From Cellulomonas uda (GTDB taxonomy: Bacteria; Actinomycetota; Actinomycetes; Actinomycetales; Cellulomonadaceae), in NCBI RefSeq assembly GCF_006538705.1, contig NZ_BJLP01000019.1, forward strand, positions 1-64,000: a DNA stretch of 64,000 bases, read 5' to 3'. Under the pieces are notes generated by a model. The model had not been told where the DNA came from and ran no database searches. It saw only the letters and a program-made list of their open reading frames with translations. How positions within the stretch are numbered: position 1 is the first letter of the stretch; every line of letters begins with the position of its first letter. Made by a program: the position numbers and the translations under genes. Shown here one piece after another: positions 22,974 to 31,489 of the stretch.

Positions 22974-24166
22974 GCGGTGCTCCCTGAGGTGGTGGTCGGT
23001 CCCGCGTGCGGTGCGGGCGAGGAGACGTGGTCGACGACGAGCGCGGCGGCGGCCCGGCGGTCGGGCTTGCCCGGGCCGCGAAGCGGCAGCGCGCCGACCA
23101 CGACGAGGTGCTGCGGGGCGTGCGCGGGCCCGAGCGCGGCGGTGACGTGCGCGCGCAGGTCGGCGAGGGTCGGTGGTGCGGCCGGGTCCGTGGGGACGAC
23201 GAGCGCGCCGACGGCCTGCCCCCACGTCTCGTCGGGCACGCCGACGACGAGCGCCTCGGCGACCCCCGGTGCCGCGGCGAGCGCCGCCTCGACCGCCGCG
23301 GGCGCGACGTTCACGCCGCCCGTGACGACGACGTCGTCGGCCCGGCCCAGGACGCTCAGCACGCCGTCGTCGAGCCGGCCTAGGTCGTTCGTGCGCAGCC
23401 AGCGCGAGCCGTCGAGCGTCACGAACGGGTCCAGGTCGGGGCGGCCGAGGTAGCCCGCGGTGAGCACGTCCCCGCCCAGCAGGACCCGCCCGGAGGCGTC
23501 GAGCCGGACGCGCACCCCGTCGAGCGGTACGCCGTCGTAGACGCAGCCGCCGCACGTCTCGGTCATGCCGTACGTGGTGACGACGCGCACCCCCGCGGCG
23601 CGGGCGCGCTCCAGCAGGGGGGCCGGCGCTGCGGCGCCGCCGAGCAGGACCGCGTCGAGCGTGCGCGCGGCGTCGGTCGCCGCCTCGTCGTCGAGGACCC
23701 GGACGAGCTGCGTGGGGACCAGCGAGGTGTACGTCGGCGTGCCGGCGGGGGTGCCGGTGCGCAGGTCGGCGACCGCGGCCGCGAACCGCGTGGCGGTGAA
23801 CGGCGTGCCGAGCGCGACGACGGGCCGCGTGCCGGCGAGCACCGAGCGCACGAGCACCTGCAGCCCCGCGACGTGCTCGACGGGCAGCACCAGCAGCCAC
23901 CGACCCGGACCGGCGAGGCGCCGCTCGGTCGCGCGGCCCGAGGCGCGCAGGGCCGAGGCCGTCAGGAGCGCGGTGCGCGGCTCACCGGTCGAGCCGGACG
24001 TCGCCACGGCGAGCGCCACGTCGTCGTCGACCGCGACGGCCGCGGCGTGGTCCCACCCGGTCGCGGTCGCCACGCGCACGGCGGGTCCCGCGCCGTCGAG
24101 CGCGGGACCCAGCGCGTCGAGCAGGTCCTCGGCGCGCGGCGGGACGTCACGCAGCGGCCGGCTCAC
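22970..24166 (-). CDS. menE: o-Succinylbenzoate-CoA ligase MenE
   Basis: This 398-residue acyl-CoA synthetase (ANL superfamily) adenylates o-succinylbenzoate and forms its CoA ester. The P-loop-like TSGSTGEP lies at residues 57-64, TYGMTETCGG near 203, the ATP-contact region SRWLRTNDLGRLDDG near 263, and the C-terminal lysine motif GPGKPDRRA near 375. It is shorter than Bacillus MenE (~480) because the N-terminal subdomain is reduced, as in other actinobacterial MenE. The GTG at 24166 has no ribosome-binding site, but TACTCT lies 6 nt upstream. Confidence 0.92.
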   Translation of the reverse strand: MSRPLRDVPPRAEDLLDALGPALDGAGPAVRVATATGWDHAAAVAVDDDVALAVATSGSTGEPRTALLTASALRASGRATERRLAGPGRWLLVLPVEHVAGLQVLVRSVLAGTRPVVALGTPFTATRFAAAVADLRTGTPAGTPTYTSLVPTQLVRVLDDEAATDAARTLDAVLLGGAAAPAPLLERARAAGVRVVTTYGMTETCGGCVYDGVPLDGVRVRLDASGRVLLGGDVLTAGYLGRPDLDPFVTLDGSRWLRTNDLGRLDDGVLSVLGRADDVVVTGGVNVAPAAVEAALAAAPGVAEALVVGVPDETWGQAVGALVVPTDPAAPPTLADLRAHVTAALGPAHAPQHLVVVGALPLRGPGKPDRRAAAALVVDHVSSPAPHAGPTTTSGSTA

Positions 24167-24172
24167 GGTCCC

Positions 24173-24178
24173 AGAGTA
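24173..24178 (-). promoter_or_regulatory. Leaderless promoter -10 box of menE-menA
   Basis: TACTCT on the minus strand, 6 nt before the menE GTG. Confidence 0.6.
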
Positions 24179-24260
24179 GGTCGCCACGCGCGCGCGGATG
24201 CACGCCGCGCGCGCGGTCCGTGGCACCCTGGACCCGCTACGACCCCAGGGGAGAGACCAC

Positions 24261-25340
24261 ATGACGTCCACGTCCCACCGTCGCGCGCGCACCCGGGTGC
24301 TCGGCCTGCTCGGCGCGTTTGCGCTCACGCTCACGGCGGCGTGCAGCTCGACGACGCCCGAGACGCCCGAACCGGTGACGGCGGCCCCCGTGATCACCCC
24401 GGACAAGCAGCCCGTGCCGACGCCCTCGCTGCCCGCGACGTGGCCGCTGACGGGCCTGCCGGCCGGTGGCGACCTGGTCGAGCGCCCGTCCCTGGCCGTC
24501 AAGGTCGAGAACACGTCCGCGGCGCGCCCGCAGTCCGGCCTCGAGCAGGCCGACGTGGTGTGGGAGACGATCGTCGAGTTCCAGGTCTCGCGGTTCATCG
24601 CCGTGTACCACTCGCAGGTCCCCGAGACGGTCGGCCCGATCCGCTCGGTGCGTCCCATGGACCCGCTGGTCCTCGCGCCGACGAAGGGCCTGCTCGCGTT
24701 CTCCGGCGGGCAGGGCGGCATCGTCTCGCTCGCCCGGCAGTCCGGGCTGCAGATCCTGTCGAACGACGAGGGCGTCGACGGCATGTACCGCTCGAGCGAC
24801 CGCGCCGCCCCGCACAACGTGTACGGCGACATGAAGACCCTGTGGGGTCAGGCGGACGCGTCCCACTCGGCGTCCCCGGGCGAGCAGTTCCTGTTCGCCC
24901 GGACCGCCGACGAGGCCGCGGCCGTCACGGGCGGTACGCCCGCCTCGACGCTGTCGTTCCGGCTGTCGAGCGCGTCGAACCCGTCGTGGGCGTGGGACGA
25001 CGCGACGGGCACCTGGCTGCGCTCGGAGGGCTCGTCGCCCGCCACGGCGCGCAGCGGCACGCGGCTGTCCGCGGTGAACGTCGTGTCGGTCGTCGCGAAC
25101 CACCCGAACACGGCCTTCCCGGCCCAGGGCGGCGCGCGCGTGCCCACCTACGACCTGGTCGGCCAGGGCGAGGGCACCCTCGCCACGGGCGGCAAGACCG
25201 TCGCGGTGACGTGGAAGAAGGAGGCGCAGGACGCGCCCTTGCGGCTGTTCCTCGCCGACGGCTCGGACGCCCTGCTCGCCCCCGGGAACACCTGGGTCGA
25301 GCTCGTCCCGCTGGGCTCGGGGTCGCTCACGACGAGCTGA
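24261..25340 (+). CDS. DUF3048 domain-containing lipoprotein
   Basis: This 359-residue exported protein starts with a basic N-terminus, a hydrophobic helix and the lipobox LTAAC. A Thr/Pro-rich linker (about 30-60) leads into a DUF3048 domain: WPLTGLPAG, VKVENTSAARPQSGLEQADVVWE, GPIRSVRPMDPL, SRNVYGD-like APHNVYGD and a C-terminal WKKEAQDAPLRLF. The family, which includes Bacillus YerB, has no established reaction. The ATG at 24261 has GGGGAGAG 6-13 nt upstream and hence a normal leader, unlike its divergent neighbour menE. A strong hairpin follows. Confidence 0.87.
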   Translation: MTSTSHRRARTRVLGLLGAFALTLTAACSSTTPETPEPVTAAPVITPDKQPVPTPSLPATWPLTGLPAGGDLVERPSLAVKVENTSAARPQSGLEQADVVWETIVEFQVSRFIAVYHSQVPETVGPIRSVRPMDPLVLAPTKGLLAFSGGQGGIVSLARQSGLQILSNDEGVDGMYRSSDRAAPHNVYGDMKTLWGQADASHSASPGEQFLFARTADEAAAVTGGTPASTLSFRLSSASNPSWAWDDATGTWLRSEGSSPATARSGTRLSAVNVVSVVANHPNTAFPAQGGARVPTYDLVGQGEGTLATGGKTVAVTWKKEAQDAPLRLFLADGSDALLAPGNTWVELVPLGSGSLTTS

Positions 25341-25355
25341 ACGTCCACCCTGCGG

Positions 25356-25392
25356 CGGCCGGGCCGTCCACCCGCGGGTGGAGGCCCGGCCG
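25356..25392 (+). terminator. Hairpin after the DUF3048 lipoprotein gene
   Basis: CGGCCGGGCC (25356-25365) pairs with GGCCCGGCCG (25383-25392) and TCCACCC with GGGTGGA inside, separated by one bulged G. It lies 15 nt after the stop codon. Confidence 0.8.
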
Positions 25393-25483
25393 TCGTGCAC
25401 CCGCCCCGGGACGGTCCGCGCCGCGGGCAGGACGAGCCCGGCGGCCGATGCCCGCACCGACCTGCGCGGACGAGGCTGGTCGC

Positions 25484-25639
25484 ATGACCACAGAACCTCT
25501 CACCGAGCCCGTCGAGCACGACATCGCGGCCGTGGGTGCCGTCGTCACCGCGGGGGTCGTCCTGCTCGCGTTCGTCGTCGGCGCCGCGTTCGTCGTCGCG
25601 CAGCTCGTCGACCTCGTGTCCTGGTTCGCCGTCGACTGA
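25484..25639 (+). CDS. Small single-span membrane protein
   Basis: The 51-residue frame encodes an acidic N-terminus (MTTEPLTEPVEHD) and then one long hydrophobic helix (GAVVTAGVVLLAFVVGAAFV) with a short acidic end. GAGG lies 7 nt before the ATG. It begins after the lipoprotein terminator and stops just before the menB 3' end, so it would need its own promoter, which is not obvious. No family was recognised. Codon usage and the clean helix favour a real gene, but a chance frame is possible. Confidence 0.5.
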   Translation: MTTEPLTEPVEHDIAAVGAVVTAGVVLLAFVVGAAFVVAQLVDLVSWFAVD

Positions 25640-25642
25640 CGA

Positions 25643-25680
25643 CGCACCGGGACCGAGCGCACCGGGACCGAGCGCACCGG
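25643..25680 (+). repeat. 15-bp tandem repeat between the small membrane gene and menB
   Basis: The unit CGCACCGGGACCGAG occurs twice exactly and a third time partially, filling the gap between two converging genes. Confidence 0.75.
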
Positions 25681-25691
25681 CCGCGGCGCGC

Positions 25692-26660
25692 TCAGTACGC
25701 GTACGGGAAGCCCGACCAGTCGGGGTCGCGGCGCTGCAGGAACGCGTCCCGGCCCTCGACCGCCTCGTCGGTCATGTACGCCAGGCGTGTCGCCTCGCCC
25801 GCGAACACCTGCTGGCCCGCGAGGCCGTCGTCGGCCAGGTTGAACGCGAACTTCAGCATCCGGATCGCCTGCGGCGACTTGGTCGCGACGATCCGCGCGT
25901 ACTCCAGGCCCGCGTCCTCGAGCTCGTCGTGCGGCACGACGTCGTTGACCGCGCCCCACGCGCACGCCTGCTCGGCCGAGTACTCGCGGGCCAGGAAGAA
26001 GATCTCCCGCGCGCGCTTCTGCCCGACCTGCCGCGCGAGCAGCGCCGAGCCGTACCCGCCGTCGAACGAGCCGACGTTCGCGTCGGTCTGCATGAACCGC
26101 GCGTGCTCGCGGGACGCGATCGTCAGGTCCGCGACGACGTGCAGCGAGTGCCCGCCGCCCGCGGCCCAGCCGTTGACGAGGGCGACGACGACCTTCGGCA
26201 TGGTCCGCATGAGCCGCTGCACCTCGAGGATGTGCAGCCGCCCCGCCCGTGCCGGGTCGATCGCGTCGGCCGTCTCGCCCTGCGCGTACCGGTAGCCGTC
26301 CCGCCCGCGGATCCGCTGGTCGCCGCCCGAGCAGAACGACCACACGCCGTCCTTCGGGCTCGGGCCGTTGCCCGTGAGCAGGACCGTGCCCACGTCGGAG
26401 GTCATGCGTGCGTGGTCGAGCACGCGGTACAGCTCGTCGACGGTGTGCGGGCGGAACGCGTTGCGCACCTCGGGTCGGTGGAACGCGACGCGCACGACGG
26501 GCAGGTCCCGCACGACCGTGCCGTCGGCCGCGCGCTCGACGCCGCGGTGGTACGTGAGGTCGGTGAGGGCGGTGCCGTGCTCGAACCCGTCGACCGTGCG
26601 CCAGCGCGCGGGGTCGAACGTGTCGGAGACGCGGGCGGGCAGCTCGTCGTGCGCAGTCAC
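25692..26660 (-). CDS. menB: 1,4-dihydroxy-2-naphthoyl-CoA synthase MenB
   Basis: This 322-residue crotonase-fold enzyme cyclises o-succinylbenzoyl-CoA to DHNA-CoA. Visible MenB blocks are AFHRPEVRNAFRPHTVDEL (CoA site), CSGGDQRIRG (oxyanion region), GWAAGGGHSLHVVADLTIAS, and the GSFDGGYGSALLARQVGQ loop holding the catalytic Asp. The C-terminus ends RRDPDWSGFPYAY, the typical MenB tail. The GTG at 26660 is preceded by TAGGGT at 6 nt without a ribosome-binding site. It is divergent from menC, with both -10 boxes inside a 62-bp gap. Confidence 0.95.
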   Translation of the reverse strand: MTAHDELPARVSDTFDPARWRTVDGFEHGTALTDLTYHRGVERAADGTVVRDLPVVRVAFHRPEVRNAFRPHTVDELYRVLDHARMTSDVGTVLLTGNGPSPKDGVWSFCSGGDQRIRGRDGYRYAQGETADAIDPARAGRLHILEVQRLMRTMPKVVVALVNGWAAGGGHSLHVVADLTIASREHARFMQTDANVGSFDGGYGSALLARQVGQKRAREIFFLAREYSAEQACAWGAVNDVVPHDELEDAGLEYARIVATKSPQAIRMLKFAFNLADDGLAGQQVFAGEATRLAYMTDEAVEGRDAFLQRRDPDWSGFPYAY

Positions 26661-26666
26661 GGCCTC

Positions 26667-26672
26667 ACCCTA
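26667..26672 (-). promoter_or_regulatory. Leaderless promoter -10 box of menB
   Basis: TAGGGT on the minus strand, 6 nt from the menB GTG. The menC -10 box is 38 bp away, so the two -35 regions must overlap. Confidence 0.6.
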
Positions 26673-26710
26673 CGAGCCTCGCGCGCGGCGGGGCCGCAGG
26701 GCAGCGCACG

Positions 26711-26716
26711 TACGCT
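26711..26716 (+). promoter_or_regulatory. Leaderless promoter -10 box of menC-menD
   Basis: TACGCT, 6 nt before the menC GTG at 26723. Confidence 0.62.
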
Positions 26717-26722
26717 GGTCCG

Positions 26723-27694
26723 GTGCTCGCCCCGGACGTCGTCGTGTGGTCGCTGCCGATGCGCACGCGCTTCCGCGGTCTGACGTCCCGGGACGGCGTG
26801 CTCGTGCGGGGCGACGCGGGGTGGGCGGAGTTCTCGCCGTTCTGGGACTACGACGACGAGGAGTCCGCGGGCTGGTGGCGCGCGGCGCACGAAGCGGCCG
26901 AGCTCGGCTGGCCCGCGCCCGTGCGCGACCGTGTGCCGGTCAACGTGACGGTGCCCGCGGTGGACGCCGCGACGGCGCACCGGATCGTGACCGGCTCCGG
27001 CGGCTGCCGCACCGCGAAGGTCAAGGTGGCCGAGCGGGGGCAGGACGTGTCCGACGAGATCGCGCGCCTCGAGGCCGTCCGGGACGCGATCGGCCCGGGC
27101 GGGGCGATCCGGGTCGACGCGAACGCGGGCTGGGACGTCGACGAGGCCGTGGCGCGCCTGGCCGTGCTCGACCGCGCCGCCGGCGGGCTCGAGTACGCCG
27201 AGCAGCCCGTGCCCGGCGTCGCGGACCTCGCCGCGCTGCGACGGCGCACGCACGTGCCGATCGCCGCGGACGAGTCGATCCGCCGTGCCGCCGACCCGTA
27301 CGCGGTCGCGCGTGCGCACGCGGCGGACGTGGTGGTGCTGAAGGTGCAGCCGCTCGGCGGGGTGCGCGCGTGCCTCGACCTCGCGGAGCGCATCGGGCTG
27401 CCCGTGGTGGTCTCCTCGGCGCTCGAGTCGTCCGTGGGGCTCGCTGCCGGGGTGGCGCTCGCGGCCGCGCTGCCCGAGCTGCCGTACGCGTGCGGGCTCG
27501 CGACCGCACAGCTGCTCACCGCGGACCTCGTCGCGCAGCCGCTGCTGCCCGTGGACGGTGCGCTGCCCGTCCGCCGCACGCAGCCCGACCCCGCGCTCGT
27601 CGCCGCCGCGTCCGCCGACGAGGCCCTGACCGCGCGCTGGCGCACGCGCACGGCCGCGGTCCGCGCCGCCGCCGCCCGCGCGGACCGGGCATGA
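26723..27694 (+). CDS. menC: o-Succinylbenzoate synthase MenC
   Basis: This 323-residue enolase-superfamily enzyme dehydrates SHCHC to o-succinylbenzoate. The catalytic Lys motif TAKVKVAE lies near residue 97, metal ligands are in RVDANAGWD, LEYAEQPV and AADESIRR, and the second catalytic Lys is in VVLKVQPLGG near residue 205. Streptomyces and mycobacterial MenC are similar in length. It overlaps menD by ATGA. The GTG start follows a TACGCT box by 6 nt, so it is probably leaderless. Confidence 0.93.
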   Translation: MLAPDVVVWSLPMRTRFRGLTSRDGVLVRGDAGWAEFSPFWDYDDEESAGWWRAAHEAAELGWPAPVRDRVPVNVTVPAVDAATAHRIVTGSGGCRTAKVKVAERGQDVSDEIARLEAVRDAIGPGGAIRVDANAGWDVDEAVARLAVLDRAAGGLEYAEQPVPGVADLAALRRRTHVPIAADESIRRAADPYAVARAHAADVVVLKVQPLGGVRACLDLAERIGLPVVVSSALESSVGLAAGVALAAALPELPYACGLATAQLLTADLVAQPLLPVDGALPVRRTQPDPALVAAASADEALTARWRTRTAAVRAAAARADRA

Positions 27695-29613
27695 TGTCCG
27701 GCGTGACGACGGCTGTCCCGGACCCCGCAGGCCACGCGACCGGCGCCGCGACGGGTCCCGGCGCCGGTGCGCCCGCCGTGGTGTCCGCGCGCGTGCTGGT
27801 GCAGGCGCTCGCGCGGCTGGGTGTCGAGGACGTCGTGCTCGCCCCGGGGTCCCGCAGCGCGCCGCTCGCGTACGCGCTCGCGGACGCCGCGCTGGGCGAC
27901 GACGAGCGCCCCGAGCACGCGCCGGCCCTGCGGCTGCACGTGCGCATCGACGAGCGCGACGCGGGCTTCCTCGCGCTCGGGCTGGCGAAGGCGTCCGCGC
28001 ACACGGGCGGCTCCGGCGCCGCCCGCCCGGTCGCGGTCGTCACCACGTCCGGCACGGCGGTGGCGAACCTGCACCCCGCGGTCCTCGAGGCGCACCACAG
28101 CGGCATCCCGCTCGTCGTGCTCACGGCGGACCGTCCGCACGAGCTGCGGGGGACCGGCGCCAACCAGACCACCGACCAGCCGGGCATCTTCGGCAGCGCG
28201 GTCCGCCTGCTCGTCGACGTGCCCGCACCCGTCGGCCTGCCGCACGAGGCGCGCGACGTGCGGCACACCGCGGCGCGCGCCGTGGCGGCCGCGACCGGCG
28301 CGCGCACCGCAGACCCCGGCCCCGTGCACCTCAACCTCGCGTTCCGCGAGCCGCTCGTCCCGGGCGACGAGCCGTGGCCCGCGCCCGGCACGGCGGGCCT
28401 CACGCACGTGCAGTCCCGCCCCGGCCCGAGCGTCCCGACCGCGACCGGCGCCGTCCCCGCGGTCGTCGCGGCCGCGCAGCGCGTCGCCGACGACGACCGC
28501 CCCGCACGACGAGCACCCGGCCGACTCGGCGGCGTGCCCACGGTCGTCGTCGCGGGCGACGGTGCGGGACCCGCGGCGCGGCGCATCGCCGAGGCCAACG
28601 CGTGGCCTCTGCTCGCCGAGCCGTCGTCGGGTGCGCGCGGCGGCCCGTGCGCCGTGAGCGCCTACCGCCTGCTGCTCGCGCAGCCCGAGCTCGGCGGACG
28701 CGTCCGTCGCGTCGTCGTGCTCGGCCGGCCCACGCTGTCGCGGCCGGTGCTCCGGCTCCTCGCGCGCGACGACGTCGAGGTCGTCGTGCTCGCCCCTCGC
28801 GGCGCCGACTGGTACGACGCCCCGCGTGCCGCCGACCAGGTGCTGCTCGAGACGTCCGCGCGCATGCGGCAGGGGCGCATGCCCGGGCCCGCGGGCTGGC
28901 TCGAGGCGTGGCTCGTGGCCGACACCGCCGCGCGCGCCGCGGTCGACGCCGTGCTCGACGACGGGCCCGAGGCCGTGCGGGGCCGCCGCTCGCGCACCGG
29001 TGCCCGCATCACCGGCCCGGTGCTCGCGCGCGCGGTCGCCGCCGCGAGCACGCCGCAGGACGTCCTCGTCGCCGGGTCGTCGAACCCGGTGCGTGACCTC
29101 GACCTCGTCGCGCGCTGGGACGACCCGCCGCTCGTGCTCGCCAACCGTGGGCTCGCCGGCATCGACGGCACGGTCGCGACCGCGACGGGCGTCGCGCTCG
29201 CGCTCCCGCGGCGGCGCGTGCGCGCGCTCGTCGGGGACCTCACGTTCCTGCACGACGTCGGTGGGCTGCTGCGCGGCCCCGCCGAGCCGGCCGTGGACCT
29301 GCAGGTCGTCGTCGCGAACGACGACGGCGGGTCGATCTTCGCGACCCTCGAGCACGGCGAGCCGCACCGTGCCGCGGTGTTCGAGCGCGTGTTCGGCACG
29401 CCGCACGGCGCCGACCTCGCCGCGCTGTGCGCCGGGTACGGCGTGCGGCACTCGCGCGTCGTCGAGGTCGACGGGCTGCTGCCCGCGCTCGCCGCGCCCG
29501 GGCGCGGCGTGAGCGTCGTCGAGGTGCGCGTCGACCGCGCCGGGCGGCGCGCGCAGTCGGCGCTGCTCGCGCAGGAGGTCGCCGCCGCCGCCGCGCGCGT
29601 CCTGCGCGCCTGA
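27691..29613 (+). CDS. menD: SEPHCHC synthase MenD
   Basis: The 640-residue thiamine-diphosphate enzyme condenses isochorismate with 2-oxoglutarate. The N-terminal Pyr domain begins after a ~28-residue Ala/Gly-rich leader and shows VVLAPGSRSAPL and RIDERDAGFLALG (ThDP-activating Glu region), then TTSGTAVANLHPAVLEA and GTGANQTTDQPGIFG. The C-terminal PP domain has ANRGLAGIDGTVATATG and VVVANDDGGSIFATLEHGE (Mg/ThDP site). It is longer than the E. coli enzyme (556), mainly through the leader and an insertion near residues 245-290. It is coupled to menC by an ATGA overlap. Confidence 0.95.
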   Translation: MMSGVTTAVPDPAGHATGAATGPGAGAPAVVSARVLVQALARLGVEDVVLAPGSRSAPLAYALADAALGDDERPEHAPALRLHVRIDERDAGFLALGLAKASAHTGGSGAARPVAVVTTSGTAVANLHPAVLEAHHSGIPLVVLTADRPHELRGTGANQTTDQPGIFGSAVRLLVDVPAPVGLPHEARDVRHTAARAVAAATGARTADPGPVHLNLAFREPLVPGDEPWPAPGTAGLTHVQSRPGPSVPTATGAVPAVVAAAQRVADDDRPARRAPGRLGGVPTVVVAGDGAGPAARRIAEANAWPLLAEPSSGARGGPCAVSAYRLLLAQPELGGRVRRVVVLGRPTLSRPVLRLLARDDVEVVVLAPRGADWYDAPRAADQVLLETSARMRQGRMPGPAGWLEAWLVADTAARAAVDAVLDDGPEAVRGRRSRTGARITGPVLARAVAAASTPQDVLVAGSSNPVRDLDLVARWDDPPLVLANRGLAGIDGTVATATGVALALPRRRVRALVGDLTFLHDVGGLLRGPAEPAVDLQVVVANDDGGSIFATLEHGEPHRAAVFERVFGTPHGADLAALCAGYGVRHSRVVEVDGLLPALAAPGRGVSVVEVRVDRAGRRAQSALLAQEVAAAAARVLRA

Positions 29614-29702
29614 CGAACTCCCAGCGAACTCTCAGGTCCGACGAAGGCTGCGCCCAGCACGAGGGCGTGTCATGGAGTCCGACCCGAGGAGGAGCTCACA
29701 CC

Positions 29703-31343
29703 ATGACCACCCCCACCCCTGAGAACCACCCGCAGGCGGAGCCGACCCAGCCCCTGCCGCCGGTGCCGGCCCCACCGACGACCCCGCCGACGACCCCGAC
29801 GACGACCCCGCCGACGACCCCGCCGACGACCGCGACGGCGCAGCTGCCGCAGGCTTCGGCCCCGCAGGCGCCGGCCCCGCAGCAGCCGGGCGCGCCCGTC
29901 GGACCGCAGGCGGGCCAGCCGTACGCGCCGGCCGCGCCGGACGCCGGTCAGCCGGCCGCCGGTCAGCCGGCCGCCGCCGGGCCGTGGACGCCGGCCGAGC
30001 AGCCGCCGGCGGACCCCGCGCGCCGCGAGCGCCGGGGCCGCGTCTGGATCCCCGTCACGTCCGCCGCCGCCGCCGCGCTCGTCGCGGCCGTGGCGACGCT
30101 GGGCGTCACGGGCGCGCTCGACGACACGGCCACCCCGGCCGCGTCGAACGGCACCAGCTCGTTCGCCGAGCTCGGCCACTCGTCCACCGACACCGTCCCG
30201 GTCGCCGGCTCGTCCGACGACGCCCCGGACTGGGCCGCCGTCGCGGCGGCCGTGCAGCCGTCGGTCATCGCGATCGAGACGACGACGTCGGGCGGCACCG
30301 CGCTCGGCTCGGGCGTCGTCATCGACGACGAGGGTCACATCGTCACCAACAACCACGTGGTGGCGGGCGCGCAGGGCGGCGAGGTGCAGGTGACGCTCAC
30401 CGACGGGCGCATCTTCACCGCCAAGGTCGTCGGCACCGACCCGACGACGGACCTCGCCGTCGTCAAGCTCGTCGACCCGCCGAGCGACCTGGAGCCCGCC
30501 GCGCTCGGCGACTCGTCGCAGGTGCGCGTGGGCGCGGCCGTCATGGCGGTCGGCAACCCCCTCGGCCTGCAGAACACCGTGACCACCGGCATCGTCTCCG
30601 CGGTCGACCGGCCCGTCTCCACGCAGAGCGAGGACGGCTCGCAGGCCACCGTCACCAACGCGATCCAGGTCGACGCGTCGGTCAACCCCGGCAACTCCGG
30701 GGGCCCGCTGTTCGACGCGCAGGGCCGCGTCATCGGCATCAACTCGTCAATCGCGACCACGTCGCAGCAGTCCGGGTCGATCGGTCTGGGCTTCGCGATC
30801 CCGGTCAACCTCGTCAAGACCATCGCCGGTCAGCTCGTCGAGTCGGGCACGGCCCGGCACGCGTTCCTCGGCGTGGGGCTGGACGACGGCACCGCGACGG
30901 TCGACGGCGTGACGCGCGCCGGTGCCGTCGTCAAGCAGGTCAACGAGGGCTCGCCCGCCGCGAAGGCCGGCCTGCAGGTCGGCGACGTGGTCGTCGGCAT
31001 CGACGGCAAGGCCGTGGGCGGCGCGGAGTCGCTGACCGCGTACGTGCGCTCGTACGCGTCGGGCTCGTCGGTGACGCTGACGGTCGTGCGGGACGGCAAG
31101 GCGAGCGACGTCGACGTCACGCTGGCGACGCGCGAGGACACCACGGCCGGCGGCCAGCAGGGTGGCGACCAGCAGGGCGGTGACCAGCAGGGCGGCGACC
31201 AGCAGGGCGACCAGCAGGGCGGCCAGCAGGGCGGGCCGGGCTTCGGCGGCCAGGACGGCTCGCAGCTGCCCGACCTGCAGAACATGACCCCTGACGAGCT
31301 GTGGCAGTGGCTCCAGGAGAACGGGGTGGGTCAGGGCCGCTGA
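29703..31343 (+). CDS. HtrA/DegP-like trypsin-type serine protease with PDZ domain
   Basis: This 546-residue protease is membrane-anchored. Residues 1-112 are a cytoplasmic Pro/Thr/Gln/Ala-rich region with TPPTT repeats, followed by one membrane helix (about 113-138) and an extracytoplasmic trypsin-like domain. The triad is His218 (TNNHVV), Asp250 (TTDLAVV) and Ser332 (GNSGGPL). One PDZ domain lies at about 385-475 ([20 protein letters not shown]). The C-terminus has QQGGD repeats (about 481-505) and an acidic end. The role is probably cell-envelope protein quality control. The ATG has AGGAGGAG 8-15 nt upstream. It separates menD from menF. Confidence 0.92.
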   Translation: MTTPTPENHPQAEPTQPLPPVPAPPTTPPTTPTTTPPTTPPTTATAQLPQASAPQAPAPQQPGAPVGPQAGQPYAPAAPDAGQPAAGQPAAAGPWTPAEQPPADPARRERRGRVWIPVTSAAAAALVAAVATLGVTGALDDTATPAASNGTSSFAELGHSSTDTVPVAGSSDDAPDWAAVAAAVQPSVIAIETTTSGGTALGSGVVIDDEGHIVTNNHVVAGAQGGEVQVTLTDGRIFTAKVVGTDPTTDLAVVKLVDPPSDLEPAALGDSSQVRVGAAVMAVGNPLGLQNTVTTGIVSAVDRPVSTQSEDGSQATVTNAIQVDASVNPGNSGGPLFDAQGRVIGINSSIATTSQQSGSIGLGFAIPVNLVKTIAGQLVESGTARHAFLGVGLDDGTATVDGVTRAGAVVKQVNEGSPAAKAGLQVGDVVVGIDGKAVGGAESLTAYVRSYASGSSVTLTVVRDGKASDVDVTLATREDTTAGGQQGGDQQGGDQQGGDQQGDQQGGQQGGPGFGGQDGSQLPDLQNMTPDELWQWLQENGVGQGR

Positions 31344-31384
31344 CCCCCCTGCGGACGCCCGGTCGGACGACCCCTGGTCCGGCC

Positions 31385-31480
31385 GGGCTTCCGCACGTCC
31401 GGGCTTGCGCACGTCCAGGCTTGCGCACGTCCAGGCTTCCGCAGGACCGGGGTTCGGCGCATCCCGCCGTCCGCGCGTCC
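31385..31480 (+). repeat. Six-copy 16-bp imperfect tandem repeat
   Basis: Units start at 31385, 31401, 31417, 31433, 31449 and 31465. Copies 1-3 are nearly identical (GGGCTTGCGCACGTCC type) and copies 4-6 are increasingly diverged, all ending in CC. The array fills the gap between the convergent htrA and menF genes. Confidence 0.8.
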
Positions 31481-31489
31481 GGCCGCGCG

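Noticed and set aside
31385-31480. 16-bp tandem repeats considered as a CRISPR array or attachment site
   Set aside because: Copies are directly adjacent without spacers, and there is no integrase or cas gene.
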